DNA from: Ooceraea biroi
Taxonomy: Eukaryota; Arthropoda; Insecta; Hymenoptera; Formicidae
Direction: 5' to 3'
Length of the DNA: 64,000 nt
Assembly: GCF_003672135.1 (NCBI RefSeq)
Contig: NC_039513.1
Location: 1,860,833-1,924,832, forward strand
Below are positions 56,590-64,000 of the stretch, in pieces; the stretch's first letter is position 1; each line of letters starts with the position of its first letter. A program made the translations under genes and the position numbers. The notes beneath the pieces were generated by a model. The model was not told the origin of the DNA, did not search any database, and saw only the letters and a list, made by a program, of their open reading frames with translations.

Positions 56590-56763
56590 ATGTTCGTTCT
56601 GAACGAAACGGAGCACGTGCGTGATACTGTTATAAGAACTGCGGTGACATTCGATAAACAAAAGCTGCCGAACATTGACGTTTTCAAATCTAATACGAAG
56701 AAGCTCAGTGTATCAAACGTTGAAGTTTTGAAATCTTTGGGCTTCAGAGTACGAAGTACGTAA
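56590..56763 (+). CDS. 57-aa ORF between penton-like and major capsid genes
   Basis: ATG 56590, MFVLNETEHVRDTVIRTAV, then SNVEVLKSLGFRVRST, stop 56763, 13 bp before the capsid ATG. Basic, with a helical C-terminus. The tight spacing and clean frame in a block of head-to-tail genes argue for a real gene; no known domain. Confidence 0.45.
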   Translation: MFVLNETEHVRDTVIRTAVTFDKQKLPNIDVFKSNTKKLSVSNVEVLKSLGFRVRST

Positions 56764-56776
56764 TCGCGGGGAAAAA

Positions 56777-57979
56777 ATGATTGACATTTTGAATATCGGA
56801 GGTGAGCCAGTCTTCGACGATCGCATCGTCAAGATTGAGACTCATACGTATAATCCATACGCCAACATGCTGTTTGGACACAGCGATGAGATACGAATAC
56901 CCATACAGCAGCAAGATTTGTATACCTTACCGTGTCAGAGCTTTCTGTACGTCGAGGGCAAACTAACGACAAACAGAGCCATTGAGGGCTCTAATGTGGT
57001 ATTGAGGAATAATTGCGTAGCGTTCATGTTCGATGAGATACGCTACGAACTTGACGGAGTGGAAATTGATCGCAACAAAAATGTTGGAATGACTTTGACA
57101 CTCAAAAACTATACATTGTTAACACTCGACAGAGGCGTGACCCTGGGTAATGCCGGTTGGGATACATATATTGACAATGTGAACGGAAACTTTAATTTTT
57201 GCGTACCGCTCTCTATGTTACTGGGATTTTGCGAGGATTACAAACGCGTGGTGATCAACGCTCGTCATGAGCTGATTCTAATACGATCGCGCAATGACAA
57301 CAATAGTCTACTGGGCGAACCCGCGCTGGAGCCAAAGATTGAGCTGTTCAAGATACAGTGGCGAATGCCGCATGTGTTACTGAATGAAGTCAATAAGCTA
57401 TCGATACTACGAGCCTTGGAGAGCGGACGATATCTGAGCATGACATTCCGATCGTGGGATCTGTACGAGTTTCCTCTACTACAGAGCACCACCAAGCACT
57501 CGTGGACTGTCAAGGCCGCGAGTCAGCTGGAGAAACCGCGATACGTGATCTTTGCATTGCAGACTGGGCGTAAAAATGTAATGTCCCAGGATGTTGCTAT
57601 ATTCGACGACTGCAAATTAACCAACGTGAAATTGTATCTAAACTCGGAATGTTATCCATACGACGACCTGAATTTGGATTTTGAGAGGAACAAATACGCC
57701 ATCCTTTACGACATGTATTCACGTTTTCGTAGGGCGTATTATGGATGCGACTGCACCGAGGCATATTTGACCACTACCAACTTTCTTCTTCGCGGTCCTT
57801 TCGTGGTTATCGATTGTTCGCGACAGAACGAGTCGATCAAGAGCGCTACCGTAGATGTACGATTGGAGTTTGACTGCAAAGAGAATATACCTGCGAATAC
57901 TACCGCCTATTGCCTCATAATGCACGATCGCGTGTTCGAATACGGTCCATTGACCAACGTTGTGCGCAGAATTGTGTAA
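56777..57979 (+). CDS. major capsid protein, double jelly-roll
   Basis: 400 aa, uninterrupted. Opens MIDILNIGGEPVFDDRIVKI; strand-rich throughout with IRIPIQQQDLYTLPCQSFLYVEG, FDEIRYELDGVEIDRN, SMTFRSWDLYEFPLL and a C-terminal second barrel (VIDCSRQNESIKSATVDVRLEF). Insect proteins of this type belong to the double-jelly-roll-like family found in Polintons; trimers would tile an icosahedral shell. Intact frame, so selection on or recent insertion of this gene is possible. A short duplicate of its 3' part lies at 58431-58475. Confidence 0.8.
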   Translation: MIDILNIGGEPVFDDRIVKIETHTYNPYANMLFGHSDEIRIPIQQQDLYTLPCQSFLYVEGKLTTNRAIEGSNVVLRNNCVAFMFDEIRYELDGVEIDRNKNVGMTLTLKNYTLLTLDRGVTLGNAGWDTYIDNVNGNFNFCVPLSMLLGFCEDYKRVVINARHELILIRSRNDNNSLLGEPALEPKIELFKIQWRMPHVLLNEVNKLSILRALESGRYLSMTFRSWDLYEFPLLQSTTKHSWTVKAASQLEKPRYVIFALQTGRKNVMSQDVAIFDDCKLTNVKLYLNSECYPYDDLNLDFERNKYAILYDMYSRFRRAYYGCDCTEAYLTTTNFLLRGPFVVIDCSRQNESIKSATVDVRLEFDCKENIPANTTAYCLIMHDRVFEYGPLTNVVRRIV

Positions 57980-58055
57980 AATTGCATCGTCAGCAGATAT
58001 CTCTTTATAACTACAGACCGTTGAGAGTGTGCTACCCAAGTGATGCATATATAAG
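57979..58055 (+). promoter_or_regulatory. promoter-like segment, copy 1
   Basis: GCATCGTCAGCAGATATCTC, then TTTATAACTACAGACCG and a TATATAAG just before the Cys-motif copy 2 ATG. The same segment recurs at 58477-58522 before the last gene, suggesting a shared late promoter. Confidence 0.45.
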
Positions 58056-58369
58056 ATGGGGAGCGCGACCGGTCGGGCAAACGCGACGATGTTCCTGTTG
58101 TTGCCGGAGCATAGAGGGATTTTCGGTTTGACGAGCGAGCAGTTGCAGTACGTTCCGAAGATCATTCTCCTGGAACGATACGGCGACTACGTGGAAGGGT
58201 TGTGGAACAGGTTACCTGAACACCTGAGACTCGATCCCGAGATGCGACGGTACCGCAAGTGCTACGCGCACTACACCAGCCCGGGCAGCGTACGCACATA
58301 GACGGACCGCCGCCGCGGATCATAGAATGTCCCACGTGTCGAGCGAGCGTCGCGCGGAGCGACGTGTGA
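58056..58369 (+). pseudogene. small Cys-motif protein, copy 2, frameshifted near the end
   Basis: MGSATGRANATMF, then LTSEQLQYVPKIILLERYGDYVEGLWNRLPEH; closely related to 54510-54773. The frame ends early at 58301, but a one-base shift near 58280 reads on through HIDGPPPRIIECPTC to TGA 58367-58369, restoring the CxxC end by comparison with copy 1. Two copies bracket the virion block. Confidence 0.6.
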
Positions 58370-58430
58370 CAAGGGCACGCAGACGTAGACGCGTGACCGT
58401 TGACCCCCCTGTTCCGACGCGTGAAAAGAA

Positions 58431-58525
58431 TTTGGATTTTGAGAGGGACAAATACGCCATTCTTTACGACATGTAAAATTGCATCGTCAGCAGATATCTC
58501 TCTCTTTATAACTACGGACCGTAGC
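58431..58525 (+). repeat. duplicate of the capsid 3' fragment plus promoter segment
   Basis: 58431-58475 repeats 57671-57714 (AATTTGGATTTTGAGAGG...) joined directly to the 57977-58025 sequence, so about 260 bp of capsid end is missing in the copy. It marks a tandem duplication followed by deletion. Confidence 0.8.
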
Positions 58526-58557
58526 GAATGTGAGTGATTAGTCTAGGGAAACTCGTC

Positions 58558-59076
58558 ATGTCCGTACCGACGTTCGTGAACCTGCAGGGCTTCATCGTCG
58601 GCAAACACTTCGTCGTGAAGGAGTTTGCCGCTCTCAGAGAGGGATGTGTTCTCTCGCACTATATCTTTGGACCCTACGAATCGTGGTACGATCTCTTAAA
58701 ATCTGAGAGATCGCAAGTTTCCTGGTTAACGGCGAACCATCACGGACTATCATGGGACGTTGGAACGATTCCGTACCGATGGGCTAGGCGTCTGATCACG
58801 AAGGCGGTGGTGGGCGCGGTGAAACAAGAGGATGATGAAACAGTACCCCTCGTGTACGTCAAGGGACACGAGAAGCGCGAATGGCTGCACGATTTGCTTC
58901 AAGACGATGCGCGAGATGACGTATTCATCGAGACTTTGGATGTGGACTACGAAGATATCGCTCCTTTACATAAATTAGATATAGTAAATACATTTCGATG
59001 TGGTTACCATGTGAAACATTGCGCCTTACAAAATGTATTCAAACTCTACAATTGGTGGTCGAACCGCCTGAAATAA
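58558..59076 (+). CDS. uncharacterised Polinton protein, 172 aa
   Basis: MSVPTFVNLQGFIVGKHFVV start at ATG 58558. NHHGLSWDVGTIPYRWARRL in the middle, IETLDVDYEDIAPLHKLDIVN and HVKHCALQNVFKLYNWW at the end. Conserved-looking His, Glu/Asp and Cys pattern could fit an RNase H-fold protein, but that is speculation. Frame intact. Last clear gene of the virion block, behind the duplicated promoter-like segment. Confidence 0.6.
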   Translation: MSVPTFVNLQGFIVGKHFVVKEFAALREGCVLSHYIFGPYESWYDLLKSERSQVSWLTANHHGLSWDVGTIPYRWARRLITKAVVGAVKQEDDETVPLVYVKGHEKREWLHDLLQDDARDDVFIETLDVDYEDIAPLHKLDIVNTFRCGYHVKHCALQNVFKLYNWWSNRLK

Positions 59077-59619
59077 ACTGCATTCATTATTACAACTTGT
59101 GTCTGCGGTTTTATTCTATTCTGTTCTCCCCTTCTTACGGAACTCTCCATGCCATCATCACACACGTCACGGTTTTCGTTGCGGATATTGATATATGAGA
59201 ATATCAATTTAATCGCGGGGAACGTGCTTTATCTTTGCTGATTATGGTTTTCATCATGCTGGTAACTCTATCCAAGTCCCTTTATGGGCCTCCATCGCGT
59301 CCACTTAATGTTAGTTTCATTCAGTACAGTTTGAATTCGTCGAGGTTCTGGTGTAGTCAGTGCAGGTCTTGTATAACGATGTCTTGCGACCAGCGGCCTA
59401 GGACGTGAAGGCACTACTTGAGTTGTTTTTGCCACTGGCGTGTGGATAACGTATCCGCAAGAAGCGGTAAGTACCGTATAACATTGACACGAATTCATAT
59501 TCGTTAACACACACACACACAGACAATACTTGACACTCGCATACACACACAATACTTGACACTCGCATCTCTGTACTCCACTTTTTATCACATCTTAATT
59601 TGTGTTCTGCACTTTTGTT
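59077..59619. other. Polinton 3' spacer, no gene seen
   Basis: Contains a (CA)n tract (59507-59555) with a repeated AATACTTGACACTCGCAT. The minus-strand open frame 59268-59591 looks fortuitous. Confidence 0.4.
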
Positions 59620-59968
59620 TTAGTACCTACTGGTGGGTATTAATGAACTGGTAGAGAATGGTCGCCGCGAGCTGCGGCTTCTTTTCCCCGAGACGGCAGA
59701 TTTTTTATCATCGATTAATAACATCTCCTGTTAGCATCATACAATGTATTTGTTTATTTCTTTTCAGACCGTCTATAGGCAGGATATAGAGATCGACGGA
59801 TTTATAAATCTTGATAAGCTGAACTTCGTGCGATTCTACCGCCGCCAGATGCGACAGAGAGATCGAGATTACTTTGAAGAGAGATGGACAGCTACATGGG
59901 GGCAAGATATTTTTCATCTACGCCGCTTGTTTAATGAGGAGCCATTAGAGGAGGAGGAAATTTGGTAG
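59620..59968 (+). pseudogene. exon-like coding segments near the Polinton right end
   Basis: Two stretches read like protein. About 59628-59735 gives LVGINELVENGRRELRLLFP then TADFLSSI, ending TAG. 59768-59968, after a TTTTCAG acceptor, gives TVYRQDIEIDGFINLDKLNF, RRQMRQRDRDYFEERW and EEPLEEEEIW, stop 59968. They cannot be joined in frame by an obvious splice. The last 70 codon-bases recur at 60442-60509. Family unknown. Confidence 0.35.
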
Positions 59969-60540
59969 CAACATGTAGGGTTGCCACCATTTTGTGTGTT
60001 ACTCATATATTGTTTTTAAATATTTACATTTACAAATAATTAAAGATGTGTGATATTAATAAAAAACAAGATTTCGATAAAATGGATACCTTAATCTTAT
60101 TTTTCCTCTCATAACTTGTCACAAGAGAAAAATTAATAAATTAATTTTTACCTTTCTGATTATAACGAAAATGTATTTTGAAATTGTTTTTCACATGTGT
60201 GAGAACATTATGTTTTATCAAATGTGATAACTAATTATTTAAATTTTTATTTAAAAAAATTCATATTATAATATAAGATATTAATATGATATAATATAAA
60301 AAAATGATTTACCTATGCCTGGGATCGAACCTGGGTCGGGCCTGCCATATGACCACTCGCTCAATCACCTGAACCACACACAGGTTCTTGTTTTTACACT
60401 AAATTTAGTTTATACCGTTTATTGAACGTAAAATCGCGGGGCCAAGATATTTTTCATTTACAGCGCTTGTTTAATGAGGAGCCATTAGAGGAAGAGGAAA
60501 TGTGGTAGTAACATGCAGGGTTGCCACCATTGTGTGCGTT
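59896..60540 (+). repeat. direct repeat of about 105 bp (59896-60000 and 60438-60540)
   Basis: CAAGATATTTTTCATYTACR to GGGTTGCCACCATT occurs twice, with AT-rich DNA and a tRNA-like sequence between. Between the copies (60001-60437) no gene is seen. Confidence 0.8.
60313..60386 (-). ncRNA. tRNA-like / SINE-like sequence
   Basis: On the minus strand GGTTCGATCCCAGG is a good B-box/T-loop, preceded by GATTGAGCGAGTGG, an A-box-like segment. The T-stem has a mismatch and no clean acceptor or anticodon stem can be drawn, so it is a tRNA-derived repeat or decayed tRNA rather than a working gene. Confidence 0.35.
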
Positions 60541-61143
60541 ACTTCATCACAGCGAAACACGTCGCGACGTATACAGCGAAGAGGGTATCGGTTACGTCGC
60601 GCACGTGGATGCCCCTCCCCGCCCGCGGGCCGGGTCAGCGGAAGTGCCGAAATGCTGGATATTGGTTCCTTAGTAACGAATGCTATTATGCACATTCCAT
60701 CACGCCATCCCGACACATGTTGTGTACAATGGGGTTGGGTTCGCGAATAGTCCGCGAAAATATTGCGGTCCCTGCGGCCCTCCCTCCCCTCCCGCGAGTT
60801 AAGTCCGCGACATCACGTCACCCGCGAAACATGTTGTGTAGGTTTCTCTTACATCGCGCACGTGCCGTGCATCCTCCCCCCTCACCCCCTCCCATGGGTT
60901 AGGTCAGCAAAAACACTGCCACGATCCCTGCGGGTTGGGTCCGCGAAAACCCCCTCCCGCGGGTTGGGCCAGCAAATACTGTCGCGTGTGGGTTAGGTCA
61001 GCAGTCCTCCCCCCTCCCCGCGACCCCTTCGCCGTGTGCGGTCGTACCCCCCTCCCCCGCTGATTCAGCCCCCCCTCAAATCCCTGGGTTAGAATCAGCC
61101 CCCCCTCAAATCCCTGGGTTAGAATCAGCCCCCCTAACCTACT
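60540..61143. repeat. Polinton right terminal inverted repeat
   Basis: C-rich counterpart of the left terminus. It is about 140 bp longer, partly because the 30-bp unit CAGCCCCCCCTCAAATCCCT...GGGTTAGAAT is duplicated in tandem at 61063-61125. Confidence 0.85.
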
Positions 61144-61149
61144 ATTAAC
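61144..61149. repeat. Polinton target-site duplication, right (ATTAAC)
   Basis: Six bases immediately after the right terminus, identical to 38787-38792. Confidence 0.9.
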
Positions 61150-61450
61150 ATTTGTTTAAATGAAAAATAGCTACCTTTGCCATTTGTTAAGATATCGCGA
61201 ATCCGCTTGCATTGTCTTTTTCAAAATCGTTTTTAGTTGTTTCGTTTATAGTTGAACTTTTAACAGTTATTACCATTTGTTTAAATAAAAAATAGCTAAC
61301 TTTGCCATTTGTTAAGATATCGCGAATCCGCTTGCACTGTCTTTTTTAGGATCGTTTCTAGTTGTTTGGTTTATAGTTGCACTTTTAAAAGTTATTAACA
61401 TTTGGTTAAATAAAAAATAGCTAACTTTGCCATTTGTTAAGATATCGATA
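61150..61450 (+). repeat. tandem repeat of about 124 bp, continued across the Polinton
   Basis: GATATCGCGAATCCGCTTGC units at about 61191, 61315 and 61441; a diverged unit lies at 38701-38792 left of the Polinton. The insertion therefore split an array. Confidence 0.85.
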
Positions 61451-61624
61451 TAATTAAAAAAGTAAAATAGTAAAATATTTAGAATATTTATTATAAAGCT
61501 TATAATTGAGAATATTCACTCTTAATTTACTCTTCGTCTCTTTTTTATGTGCCCTTTATAAAAACACAGAGGTGCAATCGAGCCTAAATTTTAAGTTTTA
61601 TGCCTTAAAATCTCATTGTAAATT
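61451..61624. other. AT-rich, no gene seen
   Basis: Non-coding, no repeat recognised. Confidence 0.4.
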
Positions 61625-61795
61625 ATTGTTACAAAAGAACGCTATCGCAAAGTGAAAGATGTTCCTTGGGCATTGTCAAAAGTAATTGCTTCAAGAGAAT
61701 TGTCAAAATCAAATATCACGGCAAAATATTGCTTGGGGTTTACATGGTTTACAAAATACAGATAATGTTTCGTGTTATGCAAATCCTCATATAGT
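61625..61795 (+). pseudogene. fragment of the Helitron-USP junction
   Basis: Matches 2521-2685 closely, starting at ACAAAAGAACGCTATCGC and including GTTTCGTGTTATGCAAAT (USP Cys box). Indels shift the frame. Confidence 0.8.
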
Positions 61796-61819
61796 ATAAA
61801 AAAGAATACTTCACACTAC

Positions 61820-62330
61820 AAAATGTGTGAAATCACAACAAAATTACCTTTTTAAAAAAAGGTACAAAAAGCGCCAAGTATACGCGCCCGAAGTTCTTTC
61901 AAAAAAGAATTCTACAAAACTGATATCTTTCAAACTCGAAGTTCTTTCAAAAAAGAACTCTACAAAACTAATGATATTAACAAATCATTTTGCTGATAAT
62001 AAATATTATTAATGCCGTTAATAAAAAGAAAAGAATAACATACTTCACACTACAAAATGTGTGAAATCACAACAAAATTACCTTTTTAAAAAAAGGTATA
62101 AAAAAGCGCCAAGTATAAGCGCCCGCAGTTCTTTCAAACCCGAAATTCTTTCAAAAAAGAATTCTACAAAACTGATATCTTTCAAACCCGAAGTTCTTTC
62201 AAAAAAGTACTCTACAAAACTAATGATAATAACAAATTGCGCCAACTACAATAGGCGCAATAGGCATATTTATGCAAACCAGAAAATCTATTACTTTTTA
62301 TTATTATTCTTTGGCCGATATTAATTGTTG
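61820..62330. repeat. two tandem diverged copies of a foldback-arm repeat
   Basis: ATCACAACAAAATTACCTTT, then AAAGGTACAAAAAGCGCC and AAGTATACGCGCCCG at 61834-61890, repeated at 62068-62125. Downstream sequence matches 3625-3770 and, in reverse, 6690-6810. Confidence 0.7.
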
Positions 62331-62348
62331 ATTCTTATTTAAAACCAT

Positions 62349-62726
62349 ATTAAGTACAATTATAAGATATTTGAAACCAATCACACAGCCGTATTAGCAT
62401 CTTAAGACATTACTTCAGATAGCGTCTGGAAATAAGAACGGACTATGGATATAGCACTTTAATATCAAAGGCCAGTATTCATAAATACTGGCCTTTGATA
62501 TTAAAGTGCTATATCCAGTTAATAATATATGATTCTGTAATGACAGTTTTGGGCACATATTGTTTTACATTACATTCAACATACAAATAAATATTGTAAT
62601 ATTATTATCTCCTAGTCCGCATTTATCTCCTAGTCCGTTCTTATTTCCAGATGATCTGAAGTAATAATGTCTTAAGATGCTAATGCGGCTCTGTGATTGG
62701 TTTCAAACATCTTATGATTGTACTTA
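62349..62726. mobile_element. MITE, 378 bp, with an internal perfect hairpin
   Basis: TTAAGTACAATTATAAGATA at the left pairs with the right end ATTGTACTTAA; arms are about 95 bp including AGCATCTTAAGACATTA. Interior holds the 72-nt hairpin below. Confidence 0.8.
62446..62517. ncRNA. perfect 34-bp stem, 4-nt loop hairpin (miRNA/siRNA-like)
   Basis: TGGATATAGCACTTTAATAT at the start of arm 62446-62479 is exactly complementary to 62484-62517 with loop CATA. If transcribed it would form a Dicer-size stem; expression is not shown. Confidence 0.4.
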
Positions 62727-62853
62727 ACACAGCCTTAAAGATTTTATTGGAAAAATAAAGGGTATAATAATAATAAGCAAATATTTTTCTACGATAAATA
62801 TTTTAATACATATACATATATAAATATGTCGTCAATACAAATGTGTTTTTTGA

Positions 62854-63207
62854 AAATACTTGGCGCTGCTAAACCGAATAAAAAATTCTCAACAAATCGA
62901 ACCAATATGTTAATTGCCTTATTCTCTTTCTTCCTCTCTTGTGAATGTGTGTGTGTGTGTATTTCGGCGGTTGTGTTATGTAAGTTAGGTGTGTGTGTGC
63001 CCCTCTCTCGTGCGCGCGCGCGTGCGCGTGTGTGTGTGAGACATTAGAGTTAAGTATAGAATAAGTGTAATTAACTACATTTGTACATATATTTTATGTA
63101 TTTCGACAAGTTGTATAAATTAGAGTCTAAGCAAATTATTGTAATGTTTAGATTATTTAAATACTAAGAGAATTTTTTATTCGGTTTAGCAGCGCCAGGT
63201 ATTTTTT
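62854..63207. mobile_element. MITE, about 354 bp, CTTGGCGCTGCTA termini
   Basis: AAAATACTTGGCGCTGCTAA at the left and TTAGCAGCGCCAGGTATTTT at the right form about 38-bp inverted ends. The termini share CTTGGCGCTGCTA with the inner ends of the 3.66-6.75 kb foldback arms. (GT)n/(CG)n runs inside; no protein. Confidence 0.75.
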
Positions 63208-64000
63208 GTGCATAATACATTTTTTTAACGAATATCATGTATGCAAAACTTTCAAAAAATGATTTAATTGTCAAATCAGCCATTTATAAAATAAAAGTAA
63301 TAATAAAAAAATTAATGAAATAGAAACACAAAAAAAATTAAAACGACAAAAAAAAATTGAAATAACAAAAAAAATATTTCGTTACCTGTGCATAAGCGTT
63401 CTAACAATGAATCGTGTTCTGACACACTTACAGAAAATAGTGAGAGGCAAGGGGACTCATTCTAATCATTTTTCATTTCATTTTTTAGCTACATTGTTTA
63501 AACAATTTTGTTATAAACGATTAATATTTTTAACATGTTTAATTCACTTCACATTACTAACAATAAATGTCAAAAGTTGATTTTATTGTATTTTGAAAGT
63601 CGCATGTCGAGTTACTGTCTATTCAAGTAATTTTTCGAGTTTTCGTCCGCCATATTGGATCCGCCATATTGAATTTTGAAAATCTGATTTCAGATTCGGA
63701 TTCAGCGACTTAAAAAACCAATATATTAAAAAGATCGAACAGTTAAAAAATATAGTTTCACAAGGTGTTTCATGCGCAATGCCAAACGAACGCGGCAATT
63801 TAGGGATTGTTTACCCCCCAAATATTTATATAAAACAAAACAAAAAAATACGTGTTCCTTAATTAGTTTTCCTCTTGAAGTTTTAATAGATTTTACTTCG
63901 ATCAGATCAAAACTGATTTTTTGCAGCAAGAAATTGGTCACTTTAGGGGTAGTTCACCCCCTAATTTTCACTCCCCTTCCAACATACCGAGGCCGATTTT
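63208..64000. other. AT-rich, no gene seen
   Basis: GTGAGAGGCAAGGGG at 63440 repeats a word from 46341-46400. Otherwise nothing recognisable. Confidence 0.4.

Larger units (their letters stand above)
38793..61143. mobile_element. complete Polinton/Maverick (adintovirus-like) insertion, 22.35 kb
   Basis: Bounded by inverted termini beginning AGTAKGTTAGGGGGG and by 6-bp duplications. Encodes the hallmark set: protein-primed PolB, DDE integrase with chromodomain, A32-type ATPase, adenain-like protease, double-jelly-roll capsid, penton-like protein and a PLA2-domain protein. About 6 kb (44.5-50.2 kb) is later nested transposons, so the original was near 16-17 kb, a usual Polinton size. The copy is defective in most genes. 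Confidence 0.9.

Noticed and set aside
60313..60386. Functional tRNA gene
   Set aside because: The B-box is good, but stems do not close and there is no clear anticodon arm; kept only as a tRNA-like repeat.
60502..60996. Three overlapping frames in the right Polinton terminus
   Set aside because: C-rich terminal-repeat sequence open by composition, no similarity to any family.

Overview
The window is eukaryotic repeat-rich DNA from an insect, most likely an ant or other hymenopteran. The reasons are AT-rich sequence, spliced transposon genes, several mariner/Tc1 families, a PIF/Harbinger element, a Helitron, a NOF/MULE-type transposon and a Polinton of the type common in ant genomes. This species call is inference; no host gene, rRNA or convincing functional tRNA was found. 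Almost everything readable is a mobile element, mostly decayed and often nested.

Layout. 1-3.5 kb: a broken Helitron Rep-like gene joined directly to a ubiquitin-specific-protease (USP, C19) domain. 3.66-6.75 kb: a foldback element with about 540-bp inverted arms. 6.9-7.7 kb: an unrecognised three-exon gene (122 aa, Arg-Gly-rich tail) with good splice sites. 8-11 kb: MITE-like elements and minisatellites. 11.3-13.7 kb: a degenerate transposon gene with mutator-like, YqaJ-exonuclease and Ulp1-protease parts. 14.2-17.3 kb: a nearly perfect Tc1 palindrome and a mariner. 17.4-19.1 kb: Penelope scraps, a Helitron fragment and short repeats. 19.14-33.93 kb: a 14.8-kb inverted-repeat unit resembling Drosophila FB-NOF elements. 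Its arms are about 1.55 kb with internal sub-repeats, and inside are an almost intact two-exon NOF/MULE transposase with a C19-like tail and a small three-exon gene; two mariners and several MITEs have landed in it. 34-38.3 kb: mostly featureless AT-rich DNA with one TIR element.

38,793-61,143 is a complete Polinton/Maverick (adintovirus-like) insertion. It has inverted termini and a perfect 6-bp target-site duplication, ATTAAC, on both sides. Its left block (+) holds a PC4-like ssDNA-binding candidate and a spliced protein-primed DNA polymerase B with an embedded endonuclease-VII-like zinc/HNH motif. Its middle block (-) holds an integrase with chromodomain, a fibre-like protein, an uncharacterised conserved protein and an A32-type packaging ATPase. 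Its right block (+) holds a small Cys-motif protein, a parvovirus-like PLA2 protein, an adenain-like protease, a penton-like protein, a 57-aa ORF, a double-jelly-roll major capsid protein, a second copy of the Cys-motif protein and an uncharacterised 172-aa protein. Together these would replicate, integrate, package and build a virion, but the copy is dead. The polymerase tail is broken by a Tc1-like element, followed by a PIF/Harbinger and another Tc1-like element. The integrase carries three stops, the ATPase Walker A lacks its Ser/Thr, and several virion genes are frameshifted.

The Polinton landed in a tandem-repeat array belonging to an older repeat, which reappears at 61.15-61.45 kb. The last 3 kb holds Helitron scraps, foldback-arm copies, a MITE with a perfect 34-bp hairpin, and another MITE. 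A theme across the window is that unrelated transposons each carry a ubiquitin/Ubl-type cysteine protease domain (USP in the Helitron and the NOF element, Ulp1 in the YqaJ element, adenain in the Polinton).
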